From an uncultured Christensenellaceae bacterium (GTDB taxonomy: Bacteria; Bacillota; Clostridia; Christensenellales; Pumilibacteraceae), in NCBI GenBank assembly GCA_910587455.1, contig CAJULK010000008.1, positions 48,330-112,329 on the forward strand: a stretch of 64,000 bases of DNA. Direction: 5' to 3'. The notes below the pieces were generated by a model that did no database searches, had not been told where the DNA came from, and saw only the letters and a program-made list of their open reading frames with translations. Shown here in pieces: positions 33,779 to 41,607 of the stretch. Both the position numbers and the translations under genes were made by a program. Positions within the stretch are counted from its first letter, which is position 1; every line of letters begins with the position of its first letter.

Positions 33779-34869
33779 TGGAAAAGATCATAAAATTGAC
33801 AGTATTATATAACGGATCTACCGTCGGATATCTTGCCGAGGTAGAAAACGGACGAATTGCTTTTCAGTACGACGAAAATTGGGTTCGGAACGGCTTTTCG
33901 ATCTCGCCGTTTTCGCTACCGCTTAAAACGGAAATTTTTTATAACGCAAAGCACACTTTCGGCGGTTTGTTCGGCGTGTTCAACGATTCGTTGCCCGACG
34001 GGTGGGGAGAACTTCTCGTCAAGCGTATGCTCGCGCAAAAGGGTGTCAATTACGATAGGTTAAGTTCTCTTACCAAGCTTGCGCTCGTCAGCGGCAATGG
34101 TTTGGGCGGGCTTACTTATGAGCCGTCACTTGCCGAAAAAGTCGATAATGGAAATGTAAATTTGGACGAGTTGTATATCGATGTGCAAAAGATATTCGAT
34201 GACGAGGCGCGTGCGAGTGATTTGGATAAGGTTTTTTCGCTCGGCGGCAGTAGCGGCGGCGCTCGTCCCAAAGCGCATATAAAATTCGACGGAGAAGAAT
34301 GGATTGTAAAATTCCCGACAAAGACAGATCCTATAAACATAGGCGAGCAAGAATACCGTGCAAATATTTCGGCGCAACATTGCGGAATTTCTACAGCCGA
34401 GTTCAAGCTGTTTCCGTCGAAAATTTGTACGGGTTATTTCGGAAGTAAGCGTTTTGACAGATCTGGCTATAAGCGCGTGCATATGGTTTCGCTTTCGGCT
34501 TTGCTTGAAACAACGCACCGCATTCCCAATTTGGATTATATGCATTTGTTTCAAGTCGTGCAAAATATTTGCGTAAACAAAAATGATTTGTATGAAGCAT
34601 ATAAGCGTATGTGTTTTAATGTGCTTTACGGCAATCGCGACGATCACGGTAAAAATTTTTCGTTTTTGTACAACGAAGATTTGGGCGGTTATAAATTGTC
34701 ACCGGCTTATGATTTGACGAAAGTGACGGATAAACCCGAACACGAGATGACGCTTTTGGGAAACGGCATGCCGACTGAAATCGACTTGATTGCTATCGCA
34801 ACGGAAATTAAGTTGCAACAAAGAAAATGTTTAAACATACTTGAAATCGTTAAAAAAGCGATTAAATAA
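33778..34869 (+). CDS. hipA: HipA-like serine/threonine kinase toxin
   Basis: A 363-residue HipA-family toxin. The N-terminal couple_hipA region is followed by the Gly-rich P-loop-like FSLGGSSGGARPKAH (autophosphorylation-loop position) and the catalytic NRDDHGKNFSF (Asn286-Phe296, with the catalytic Asp and metal-binding Asn) and SPAYDLT. HipA kinases of other bacteria phosphorylate aminoacyl-tRNA synthetases and halt translation. It overlaps hipB by one base. All key residues are intact, so the toxin appears functional. Confidence 0.9.
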   Translation: MEKIIKLTVLYNGSTVGYLAEVENGRIAFQYDENWVRNGFSISPFSLPLKTEIFYNAKHTFGGLFGVFNDSLPDGWGELLVKRMLAQKGVNYDRLSSLTKLALVSGNGLGGLTYEPSLAEKVDNGNVNLDELYIDVQKIFDDEARASDLDKVFSLGGSSGGARPKAHIKFDGEEWIVKFPTKTDPINIGEQEYRANISAQHCGISTAEFKLFPSKICTGYFGSKRFDRSGYKRVHMVSLSALLETTHRIPNLDYMHLFQVVQNICVNKNDLYEAYKRMCFNVLYGNRDDHGKNFSFLYNEDLGGYKLSPAYDLTKVTDKPEHEMTLLGNGMPTEIDLIAIATEIKLQQRKCLNILEIVKKAIK

Positions 34870-34893
34870 CCGATTACGAATAAATTTAATTCT

Positions 34894-34928
34894 AAAACTC
34901 TTGTTTTGAAAAAAATGAGAGTTTTTTT
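34894..34928 (+). terminator. Terminator after hipA
   Basis: AAAACTCT pairs with AGAGTTTT around a 16-nt loop, then T-rich sequence. Confidence 0.65.
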
Positions 34929-35011
34929 ATTTTTGTGGTTAACTTTTGGATTTTGTTCCGTTTTTATATGTGTCGGCACAAACAACAAAAAAATTATCGG
35001 AGGTAAAGTTT

Positions 35012-35257
35012 ATGGCAAATCAACCGGATTTTATGGAAAATGCGGACAACGTGTACAGGACGCGCGAGTACATAGTGCGGCAGATAATCGGCGTGAATTA
35101 CGACGCGGAAATGGATAATACCGTTTTTAGTCAAGATACATTTTTCGCACGAACGCCGGCATGGGATAAGCAGTACGAGAGCATATTCGCCAAGCGTTTC
35201 AATATAGACGGTCGGCGAATGCGCAGTACGATGTACTCGCGTCAGTATGTAAATTAG
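35012..35257 (+). CDS. Small protein of unknown function
   Basis: An 81-residue soluble protein, not recognised. It starts MANQPDFMENADNVYRTREY, has mixed charge, several Tyr and Arg, and a basic C-terminal part (RFNIDGRRMRS). GGAGG at 34999-35003 supports ATG 35012. It is first of three small + strand ORFs in the accessory region and ends exactly where a long potential stem begins. Confidence 0.55.
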   Translation: MANQPDFMENADNVYRTREYIVRQIIGVNYDAEMDNTVFSQDTFFARTPAWDKQYESIFAKRFNIDGRRMRSTMYSRQYVN

Positions 35258-35418
35258 CCTTCGCTCGGTATGGGCGGATAGTAGGGTTATGGGAAAAACC
35301 GAGCGGAGGCTCACAAAAGCGATGAGAAGTAAAATACAGTAATGCGGTTTGAGCTAACGAGTATGACGTCTACCCGTTAAGCCGCCGACGGGAACGTGTT
35401 GTTCCGAAAGAATATTCG
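35258..35418 (+). other. Potentially structured RNA region
   Basis: No ORF here. CCTTCGCTCGGT (35258-35269) pairs with ACCGAGCGGAGG (35298-35309), 11 Watson-Crick pairs plus one G-T, around a 28-nt loop rich in GGG. Further down, CCCGT and ACGGG (35379-35398 region) form a second hairpin and GCGG...CCGC a third possible pairing. It could be a leader, an intergenic stabiliser, or a small RNA. Confidence 0.4.
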
Positions 35419-35487
35419 ATGTCGCAACAATCACAATTTAATAGTTCGTCAAGGACGGACAAAAATAAAAATTCAATAGGAGGACTT

Positions 35488-35778
35488 ATGGCAAAAGAAA
35501 AGGAAACCGAACAACCGAAAGAAAACAAGTACGGCGGACCGCGTATATGGAGCATTCCGAGTAAGCGTGCGGGCAGGTATGCCAACGAGCGAAGGGCAAA
35601 GGTGCACCAACACGGACCGAAAGAGGGTAAAGAGCTTACCGATTACGAGTCGGGCATACGCTCGGGCTATCTTCAAGCGCAAAGCGATCACGCCGGACTT
35701 TACAAGTACAAGAAAGCTCTGGCGGAAGGTAAGACCAAGGAAGAGGCGAAAGAGATCTCGCAACGCCGCGGTAAGTAA
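35488..35778 (+). CDS. Small basic protein of unknown function
   Basis: A 96-residue, strongly hydrophilic and basic protein, not recognised. N-terminal Lys/Glu stretch, then GGPRIWSIPSKRAGR, and a C-terminal helical tail rich in Lys and Glu (KALAEGKTKEEAKE). No Cys, no membrane segment. Composition suggests nucleic-acid or RNA binding but this is only a hint. ATAGGAGG ahead of ATG 35488 is a strong ribosome binding site. Neighbours on both sides are also unknown. Confidence 0.6.
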   Translation: MAKEKETEQPKENKYGGPRIWSIPSKRAGRYANERRAKVHQHGPKEGKELTDYESGIRSGYLQAQSDHAGLYKYKKALAEGKTKEEAKEISQRRGK

Positions 35779-35850
35779 TTTCGGCTATACAGCCGCCGAA
35801 GTCAACCGTAATTCTCACCAAAAAAACTAAAAACAAGGAGAAAAACCATA

Positions 35851-36207
35851 ATGGCAGAAAACAACGACATCAACATTTTCGTGGAACGCGAAACGTATAC
35901 GAAAGACGACAAGGAATACTTTACGTATTTCATAAAGGGCAACGTGCGCGGCAGGGATATAAAGATCGGAATTATGCCGCCCGACATCGGCGGGTACACC
36001 TCGCTCGACATCGTATTCGACAAAGAGAATAAACTCCCGCTCGTGCTCAAGCCCTACGAGATCCGCGACGAAAAGACCAAGAAAGTCACAAAAGGCAATT
36101 CGTTTGCGGTCGTGTCCAAAGACGAAGCGACGGGCAAGACGTACGAGTGTACCATAAAGCCGTCGAGAAAGTCGGATAAGGATCTTTTGGACATGCTGCT
36201 TAAATAA
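35851..36207 (+). CDS. Small protein of unknown function
   Basis: A 118-residue protein, not recognised. Mostly beta-strand pattern with alternating charged and hydrophobic residues (INIFVERETYTKDDKEYFTYFIKG), then a Lys-rich middle and a helical C terminus. It has the look of a small beta-barrel domain, but no motif confirms this. AAGGAG at 35837-35842 supports the start. It ends the + strand set; the next genes come from the other strand. Confidence 0.6.
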   Translation: MAENNDINIFVERETYTKDDKEYFTYFIKGNVRGRDIKIGIMPPDIGGYTSLDIVFDKENKLPLVLKPYEIRDEKTKKVTKGNSFAVVSKDEATGKTYECTIKPSRKSDKDLLDMLLK

Positions 36208-36342
36208 AGGCGGCATAACAATCAATAGCAACAGTACGGCTTACGGCGAGAAATGAAAACGCTTTGAATATGTGCTTTGGCATACTCGCTTAATTCCGTT
36301 ATGCTTATCGACCCGCTTACGAATACCGTTAATGTTTTATCT

Positions 36343-36492
36343 TCAATCATTGCCATGCTCCTTGTTCTCGCAGCCCTCTATATCGCACCGACCGCAATCG
36401 CCGTTACACACGCTTGCTCTGTCGCAACAGTCGAGGTACTTACACTCGCTGCATAGCTTTTTGCTGTGTTTTTCGCAGTTTTTGTTATTCAT
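36343..36492 (-). CDS. 49-residue cysteine-rich protein
   Basis: Nine Cys in 49 residues, in pairs such as CSEC, CC, CGRC, with Asp/Glu/Lys between: KLCSECKYLDCCDR then CNGDCGRCDIEGC. Such spacing suits one or two metal sites (zinc or iron-sulfur). Its ATG (36492-36490) overlaps the stop of the upstream minus-strand gene in a GATGA-type junction, so translation is coupled and the ORF is likely real. Too short for most gene callers. Function unknown; a zinc-binding or DNA-contacting partner of its neighbour is speculation. Confidence 0.6.
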   Translation of the reverse strand: MNNKNCEKHSKKLCSECKYLDCCDRASVCNGDCGRCDIEGCENKEHGND

Positions 36493-36772
36493 CATCGTCA
36501 CCTATGTTTTGGAAGTCGTCGAGCCGGATCTTGTTTTCGTAGAACAAGCCGAACTCGAAATACAGTTTACCTTCGCTATCTCTTATGAGCGGGAACGTGT
36601 CTTGCGTTATCTTCCCGCAACGTGTTATAGCTACCGTGATCGTTTGACGGAGAAAGTCAACGTCTATAATATTAAACGTTATCTCGTATTCTCCGTCGTC
36701 GAAAGAGAATTCCGAAAGGTAGAACTTTCTAACTTCGTTCTCTTGGTTTACATTTGCACTTGTTTCTTTCAT
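36485..36772 (-). CDS. Small acidic protein of unknown function
   Basis: A 95-residue protein, not recognised. Acidic, mainly beta pattern (FSFDDGEYEITFNIIDVDF, then FPLIRDSEGKLYFEF), ending in a run of Asp/Glu. No signal or membrane segment. The start ATG at 36772 follows GGAGG on the minus strand with about a 10-nt spacer; the frame is open for 36 more codons upstream, but those lie in the inverted-repeat region and lack a ribosome binding site. It precedes the Cys-rich gene in a two-gene unit. Confidence 0.6.
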   Translation of the reverse strand: MKETSANVNQENEVRKFYLSEFSFDDGEYEITFNIIDVDFLRQTITVAITRCGKITQDTFPLIRDSEGKLYFEFGLFYENKIRLDDFQNIGDDDE

Positions 36773-36783
36773 TTTGGATTTAC

Positions 36784-37035
36784 CTCCGAATTTATTTATT
36801 GCCTTTTCGGCAACAACAAACAGAGCACGGGTAAAAACTGAAAGGAAAGTGCATTGCAAATCTCGACCGACCGATGTCAACGACCACAGCGAAAAAATTT
36901 ACGTACAAAGAAAAAGTCGGACTCATTACGAAACCCGACAAAGTAAATTCAAAGTTTTATGTAAAATTTTTCGCGCGTTGACATCGGCTTTTATCTGTGC
37001 TAACCACCACAGCCGAAAAGGCAATAAATTCGGAG
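36784..37035. repeat. Nested inverted-repeat element of about 250 bp
   Basis: Four nested arm pairs share one centre near 36927. Outer: 36784-36811 with 37012-37035, identical except a 4-nt gap. Next: CCGATGTCAACG (36871-36882) with CGTTGACATCGG (36976-36987). Next: GCGAAAAAATTTAC (36889-36902) with GTAAAATTTTTCGC (36961-36974), 13 of 14. Inner: GTCGG (36916-36920) with CCGAC (36935-36939). I see no ORF of note inside. Each outer arm also contains a GCC-GAAAA-GGC mini-hairpin and an AATTCGGAG, facing outward on both sides. Confidence 0.75.
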
Positions 37036-37389
37036 AGCAAGAGAATAACCATTGACATCGACGTAATTTTATGATGCGCGCATTAAATTTGAGATTCTTC
37101 ATTTTGAGATTCGCCCTCGTTCAGAATAAAAATTTTTAGCTCTACAATAAGCCCACATTGAAGTGATTAAGTTCGGGAAGAGTGAGAACGTGCGCCGTTA
37201 ATGCCGAAGGGCCTTAATAATAAGATTATTCTAACATAATAAATACTTTTCAACACGCTTTCGGATCTTTGCCTCTAACAATCCGTCATCGTTGTAATAA
37301 TGCACAAATGCTCAAATGTCTTGCTTATAGTCAATATACCGACAGTAAATTAAAAAAGTGGACAATTCGGCAAAAAATCAAAGTTTATA
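37036..37389. other. Intergenic stretch without a recognised gene
   Basis: AT-rich sequence between the inverted-repeat element and the AraC promoter. A further TTGACATCG, like those in the element's arms, lies at 37052-37060. A short open segment around 37150-37195 translates as HIEVIKFGKSENVRR and then stops; it may be a relic of a lost gene but nothing confirms it. I see no RNA gene. Confidence 0.5.
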
Positions 37390-37418
37390 TTGACAGGGAT
37401 ATGTATATAAGATACAAT
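37390..37418 (+). promoter_or_regulatory. Promoter of the glycan-utilisation locus
   Basis: TTGACA (37390-37395), 17-bp spacer, TACAAT (37413-37418). The leader to ATG 37510 is about 85 nt and contains the hairpin AAAGGG (37473-37478) / CCCTTT (37487-37492) close to the start codon. Confidence 0.75.
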
Positions 37419-37509
37419 TCAATTACGGTTCGATCATACAAATCGGCGTATTTATTGTGTATGGATCGGCGAAAAGGGTAATACTTCCCTTTAAGGTCAT
37501 CGGGGTAAA

Positions 37510-38391
37510 ATGATAATTTCTCTCAAAAACAATTTGTTCGACGATATCGATGTTTCAGTCGAGATTTTGCGAGTAGGGCAAGAGTATTGCAATCCTCAAA
37601 AGAAAATCGAGGATGCCGTCAGACCGTGTTATTCTTTGCATTTTGTAATGTTCGGACGCGGCGTGCTTGTTGACACGTGCGGGCGCGAGTATAAAATAGG
37701 CAAGAGCGAAGTTTTTATTATGTATGAAAACGAAACTTACAAATATTTTCCCGACAAAAAAGACCCGTGGTCGTATATTTGGGTGAATTTTACGGGTAAA
37801 AACGTAGATAAAATCCTTTCGGCTTGCGGACTGTCGCGCGAAAATATAAGAGTAAGAATAAGCGATTACGACACATTCATCAAATTGATGCGCGATATGC
37901 ACGAAGCGTTCGACGCGAGCGAGACCCAGCAGATAAAGATATCGTCGTATTTTTTGCTTATGATCGACAAACTGATCACGCAGGCGCGCGCGAGTTTGAT
38001 TTCGCCGAGCGTATCTCGCAAAAAGCGGCTGATACGCGAAATATTGATGTATATTAACAACAATTTTACATCGCCGTTTTTATCCAATCAAACGATAGCG
38101 TACGAAAACGGTTTATCCGTTCGCGGGCTTTCCTTGCTTTTTGAAGAAATGCTCGATATGTCGCCCGTAGAATATATAAACAAATACAAAATTTCGGTGG
38201 CTTGCGAACGTTTGCAAGACGGCGTCACAAGCATAAGCGACGTCGCGCATTGGGTGGGGATCGAGGACGAAAAATATTTTTCGCGCGTATTTAAGAAAAT
38301 AATGGGTATCACGCCGCAAGAGTATTCAAAAAGCGGCTCTTCGGACGATCCTTTTCTTTGGATAAAAGAAAAGGGAATGTTTTACAGGTAG
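37510..38391 (+). CDS. AraC-family transcriptional regulator
   Basis: A 293-residue regulator. The N-terminal half is a cupin-like sugar-sensing domain (with the ADP-like EVFIMYENETYKYFPD strands), the C-terminal 100 residues carry two helix-turn-helix motifs, the second ending DVAHWVGIEDEKYFSRVFKK and MGITPQEYS, the family hallmark. It opens the locus, 6 nt ahead of the next gene, so it is likely the sugar-responsive activator of the genes downstream. The effector is unknown; breakdown products of the target glycan are plausible. Confidence 0.92.
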   Translation: MIISLKNNLFDDIDVSVEILRVGQEYCNPQKKIEDAVRPCYSLHFVMFGRGVLVDTCGREYKIGKSEVFIMYENETYKYFPDKKDPWSYIWVNFTGKNVDKILSACGLSRENIRVRISDYDTFIKLMRDMHEAFDASETQQIKISSYFLLMIDKLITQARASLISPSVSRKKRLIREILMYINNNFTSPFLSNQTIAYENGLSVRGLSLLFEEMLDMSPVEYINKYKISVACERLQDGVTSISDVAHWVGIEDEKYFSRVFKKIMGITPQEYSKSGSSDDPFLWIKEKGMFYR

Positions 38392-38397
38392 AGCCGT

Positions 38398-39801
38398 ATG
38401 AAAAACTTTTTCAAATTTTTCGGATTATCGTTCTTTTCGGACAGAATCGCGTCCGAAGCGTCCGACCGTAAGGTTTATACGGCGTTTGTTTCGCTGTTCA
38501 TAGCGTTTATATTGTTTGTCACAACTCTCGTTGCGGCGGATTTTTGTTCGTTTCCCGTGAGATACGGCAAATCCGACGGGTTTAACGCACTCGTATACAA
38601 TGCATTTACTAGCGACACCGCGCGCATCTCTTTGCGCGTCGAAAACGGCAGGATCGAGGCGGCGAGGAACGGCGGGGAGTACGTAAAAGACAAAGTAGTC
38701 GATTCGTTTACCGTCGACGGCGAATATGCCGTAGACGGGTATAATTTGACGGTCGATACTCGCTCTATGGACGCTTATGACGCATTCGAGGTTTCGTTTG
38801 AAGATTGCGGCATAAGCGAATCCGAATATGCCGCATTGCCGTTCGCCGCCAAAAAGAACTTTACGCCGAAAATAATTTTGACCGATCGCGAACGCGTGCT
38901 CGATGACGGATACATAGCATTATGTATGACTTATCTCGACCGCATGTCCGACAAGACGGGACTCGATTACGATAAAGATATTTCCGACAGGTACGGGGAA
39001 GTGAAAAACTCCTCGGTCGAACAATTCGAAAAGAATAAAAGCATTTATTTGCTGTATTTGCAAGGATATTATCCGAGTTTGTTCGACGAAAAGACGGGCG
39101 CGCCCAACTTGCGCAATTTTTATGCGAACGAATATATGGAAAACGACGCCGTAAAGAATTATTTATTCGTATTCGAGGATATGATCGTCGGATCGTTCGA
39201 ATCGGACGGGGTATCGCGCAAGTTTTACGGATACGCTTCGAAACTGAACGACGGCGAAGTCGTTACCGCCGCGGATGCGTATACGGCGCGCAGGCAAATA
39301 GACAAGTTTATCAAATCGGCATACAACGGCTCGCTCGGAATAAGCACGTATTTGTATTTTATAAATTCGCGAAGGATATTTTTGCTCGCGATAGCTATAT
39401 GGCTCGTGCTTGCGCTTATCTCGTTCGGACTGTCGCGTGCGGTAAAACGCGACATGCCGAAGGGTTTTGTCGATTGGTTTAAGCTGAGCGGCGCGTTTAT
39501 ACTTTGGAGCGCGTTAATTACTGCGGTCATTTGCTTTGTTTGCGGCTTTTTCGTATCGCTCGATACCGTATTCGCGCTCATTACGCCGCTGTTCGGCGGG
39601 ATTATGACGGTTCGGTTATTCGTGTTTTTCTTGACGCGCGCACTGCGTAAAAACGCGCCGTGCGAAAGCGAAAACGGCGTTGTGTCGGAGCAAGCCGAGG
39701 TATTCGATGCGGAGCTTGCGGGCGGCGCACCGCAAATAAATTCGGAAAAAACGTCGAAGCGTACGGCGTTAAAAAAATTCAAAAAGAGAGGCTTGGTATG
39801 A
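38398..39801 (+). CDS. Membrane protein of unknown function, ABC-locus associated
   Basis: A 467-residue protein, not recognised. One membrane segment near residues 28-48, then a large extracytoplasmic region of about 270 residues (from FPVRYGKSDGFN), then three or four membrane segments at 323-420 and a hydrophilic tail. No catalytic motif is seen. Its place between the AraC gene and the substrate-binding lipoprotein, with an ATGA overlap into the latter, suggests a role in the uptake system or its regulation. The short N-terminal domain and split topology resemble DUF1189-like proteins near sugar transporters, but the match is weak. Confidence 0.55.
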   Translation: MKNFFKFFGLSFFSDRIASEASDRKVYTAFVSLFIAFILFVTTLVAADFCSFPVRYGKSDGFNALVYNAFTSDTARISLRVENGRIEAARNGGEYVKDKVVDSFTVDGEYAVDGYNLTVDTRSMDAYDAFEVSFEDCGISESEYAALPFAAKKNFTPKIILTDRERVLDDGYIALCMTYLDRMSDKTGLDYDKDISDRYGEVKNSSVEQFEKNKSIYLLYLQGYYPSLFDEKTGAPNLRNFYANEYMENDAVKNYLFVFEDMIVGSFESDGVSRKFYGYASKLNDGEVVTAADAYTARRQIDKFIKSAYNGSLGISTYLYFINSRRIFLLAIAIWLVLALISFGLSRAVKRDMPKGFVDWFKLSGAFILWSALITAVICFVCGFFVSLDTVFALITPLFGGIMTVRLFVFFLTRALRKNAPCESENGVVSEQAEVFDAELAGGAPQINSEKTSKRTALKKFKKRGLV

Positions 39802-41606
39802 AAAGGTCAATTAAGGCGATAGCGGCATGTTTGAGCGCGGTAATGATCGCGCCGACTTTTGCGGCGTGTTCGGGCGGTCACGGCGGACGCACCGAGATCG
39901 AATTTTGGTATGCGGCGGGCGCGACGGACAGCAAGATCATCAAAAGCATGGTCAGGGCGTATAACGAGTGTCAAGGCGTAGAGGACGGCGTTTACGTTTC
40001 TGCGGACAACCGTCAAAAAGTCGATAAATCCAGCCTTATGATCGACGCGCCGTCGGTCGTTATGATCAAGGACGAGAATTTCAAGGCGTGGGCTGTCGAA
40101 GGGCTGTACCACGACATGACGGCGTATTACGATACCGACGCGGGAAGCTATTCGGAATCGGATATCCCGGAGTCTCTTACAAACCGTTTCAGGATAGATA
40201 ATAACAAAAAAGACGGCAAGATCAATGCCGGCAAAGGCGCGGCGCTGCAAGGCGTTCCGTTCGGCTCGGTCTCGATGGTATATTACTATTCCAAGGGTGC
40301 GCTTGCCGATCAAAAGGTGAACGTGATATCGGCTACCGAAGAGGAGCTCGCGGCAAAAGCCGAGTATGCAAACGTCGTTGCGCACGGCTATGCCGAATAC
40401 AAAGAAAAGCCGTTCGTCGGCGCAGAGCAAAGCACCAATTTGGCGGGCGAATCGGTGTACAAAGTATTCAATAACCGAATAGCCATGAATTGGGACGAGT
40501 ACAGATATTTTTCCAAGATGTTTACCCGCGCATATAACGAGACGTCGCCTACAACGTACGGGATCACGCAGCATTGGTGGTTCTCGTACGGTTGGTCGGT
40601 CGGCGGCGATTGCATAGGCTACAATACGAGTACGGGAAAATACGAATTTACCGTTGCGGACACAAAGCCCAACTATCTGGTAACGGCGGCTGACGGCGTG
40701 ACGTTGGCGGGTAGCAAGTATGCGGCGGGCGAGATCGTTCGCTACGAAGATAAGTCGAAGATAACCGACAAGGGCGCGTTTGCCGAACTGCCGTCGCAAT
40801 ACGACGCATTGACGGAGTTTGTGCGCACGACCGTTCCCGTCGATAAGGTCGTAGACACGATCGAAAATAACGAAAAAGTTTGCGGATACGGCATATCGAC
40901 GGCTACCGACGATCATTCCGCCGCGACGCTGATAGACGGCACCGCCGCCATGATCGCTTCCGACCAATCGGCTGTAACGTCGCTATCCGTCACGTATCAA
41001 GATAAGTACGATATCGCGCCCGCGCTGCAATATAAACGCTACGAGGACGGAAGCGTATATTACGACGGCGATAAAACTTTTGACAATCAATACTTAAAAG
41101 TAATAGGCGAAAAGTATGACGGCGACGTCAAGTCCGCAAGCGGCAAAGTATTCACCGGCGCGCCCGAAAAAGTCGGCGGCGCAGAGATAAAGGGATATGA
41201 GGCTACTTTTTCCAAAGCGGACGCTTTGGTCATACCCGAACGTTCCGATCCTGCGGCATACGAAGCGGCGTGGAAGTTTATTCGATGGGCGGCAAGCGCC
41301 GAGGGGCAAAAACTTTATATGAAAACGGGCAATGCTCCCAACCAAACCGCGCTCGCTTTCGGCGCCGATTACGTAAACGGCGTAGAGGGTAAGAACTATT
41401 GGGCATTTGCCAACGGCGCAAAAACGGGCAGTATCGGCGATTGGTCGTACTTTGTCAACGGTAAATGGGTAAACGATTGGGAGGGGATATTCAATAATCA
41501 GCTTCGCGGCGGCTACTATACGATACAGCAATTTTTGAACGAAAAGGCAGCGGCGGCAAACAGCGCTATCGGCAAAGTCGATATCTTTTTGAACGGGAGA
41601 AAATAA
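39798..41606 (+). CDS. ABC transporter substrate-binding lipoprotein (CUT1-type)
   Basis: A 602-residue extracellular solute-binding protein. Signal peptide with lipobox PTFAAC (Cys24), then the family 1 solute-binding start EIEFWYAAGATDSK. Trp- and Tyr-rich stretches (WWFSYGWSVGGD, TWKFIRWAASAEGQ-type) suit sugar stacking. It is longer than the usual 400-450 residues, suggesting a large oligosaccharide. ATG 39798 overlaps the previous stop; codons upstream in frame lack a ribosome binding site. It feeds the two permeases that follow. Confidence 0.92.
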   Translation: MKRSIKAIAACLSAVMIAPTFAACSGGHGGRTEIEFWYAAGATDSKIIKSMVRAYNECQGVEDGVYVSADNRQKVDKSSLMIDAPSVVMIKDENFKAWAVEGLYHDMTAYYDTDAGSYSESDIPESLTNRFRIDNNKKDGKINAGKGAALQGVPFGSVSMVYYYSKGALADQKVNVISATEEELAAKAEYANVVAHGYAEYKEKPFVGAEQSTNLAGESVYKVFNNRIAMNWDEYRYFSKMFTRAYNETSPTTYGITQHWWFSYGWSVGGDCIGYNTSTGKYEFTVADTKPNYLVTAADGVTLAGSKYAAGEIVRYEDKSKITDKGAFAELPSQYDALTEFVRTTVPVDKVVDTIENNEKVCGYGISTATDDHSAATLIDGTAAMIASDQSAVTSLSVTYQDKYDIAPALQYKRYEDGSVYYDGDKTFDNQYLKVIGEKYDGDVKSASGKVFTGAPEKVGGAEIKGYEATFSKADALVIPERSDPAAYEAAWKFIRWAASAEGQKLYMKTGNAPNQTALAFGADYVNGVEGKNYWAFANGAKTGSIGDWSYFVNGKWVNDWEGIFNNQLRGGYYTIQQFLNEKAAAANSAIGKVDIFLNGRK

Positions 41607-41607
41607 A

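Noticed and set aside
36272..36841. A 189-codon + strand frame with hydrophobic translation
   Set aside because: It lies opposite the 95-residue minus-strand gene and the Cys-rich gene, both of which have ribosome binding or coupling signals; its own start has none.
37140..37260. A possible 6S-like or other known small RNA
   Set aside because: Some GC-rich pairing and a weak minus-strand promoter-like pattern exist, but the sequence does not fit any RNA family I can recall with confidence.
33047..37500. Search for a CRISPR array, transposase or site-specific recombinase
   Set aside because: No regularly spaced direct repeats and no DDE, tyrosine or serine recombinase motif were seen, so I make no mobile-element call for this region despite its accessory look.
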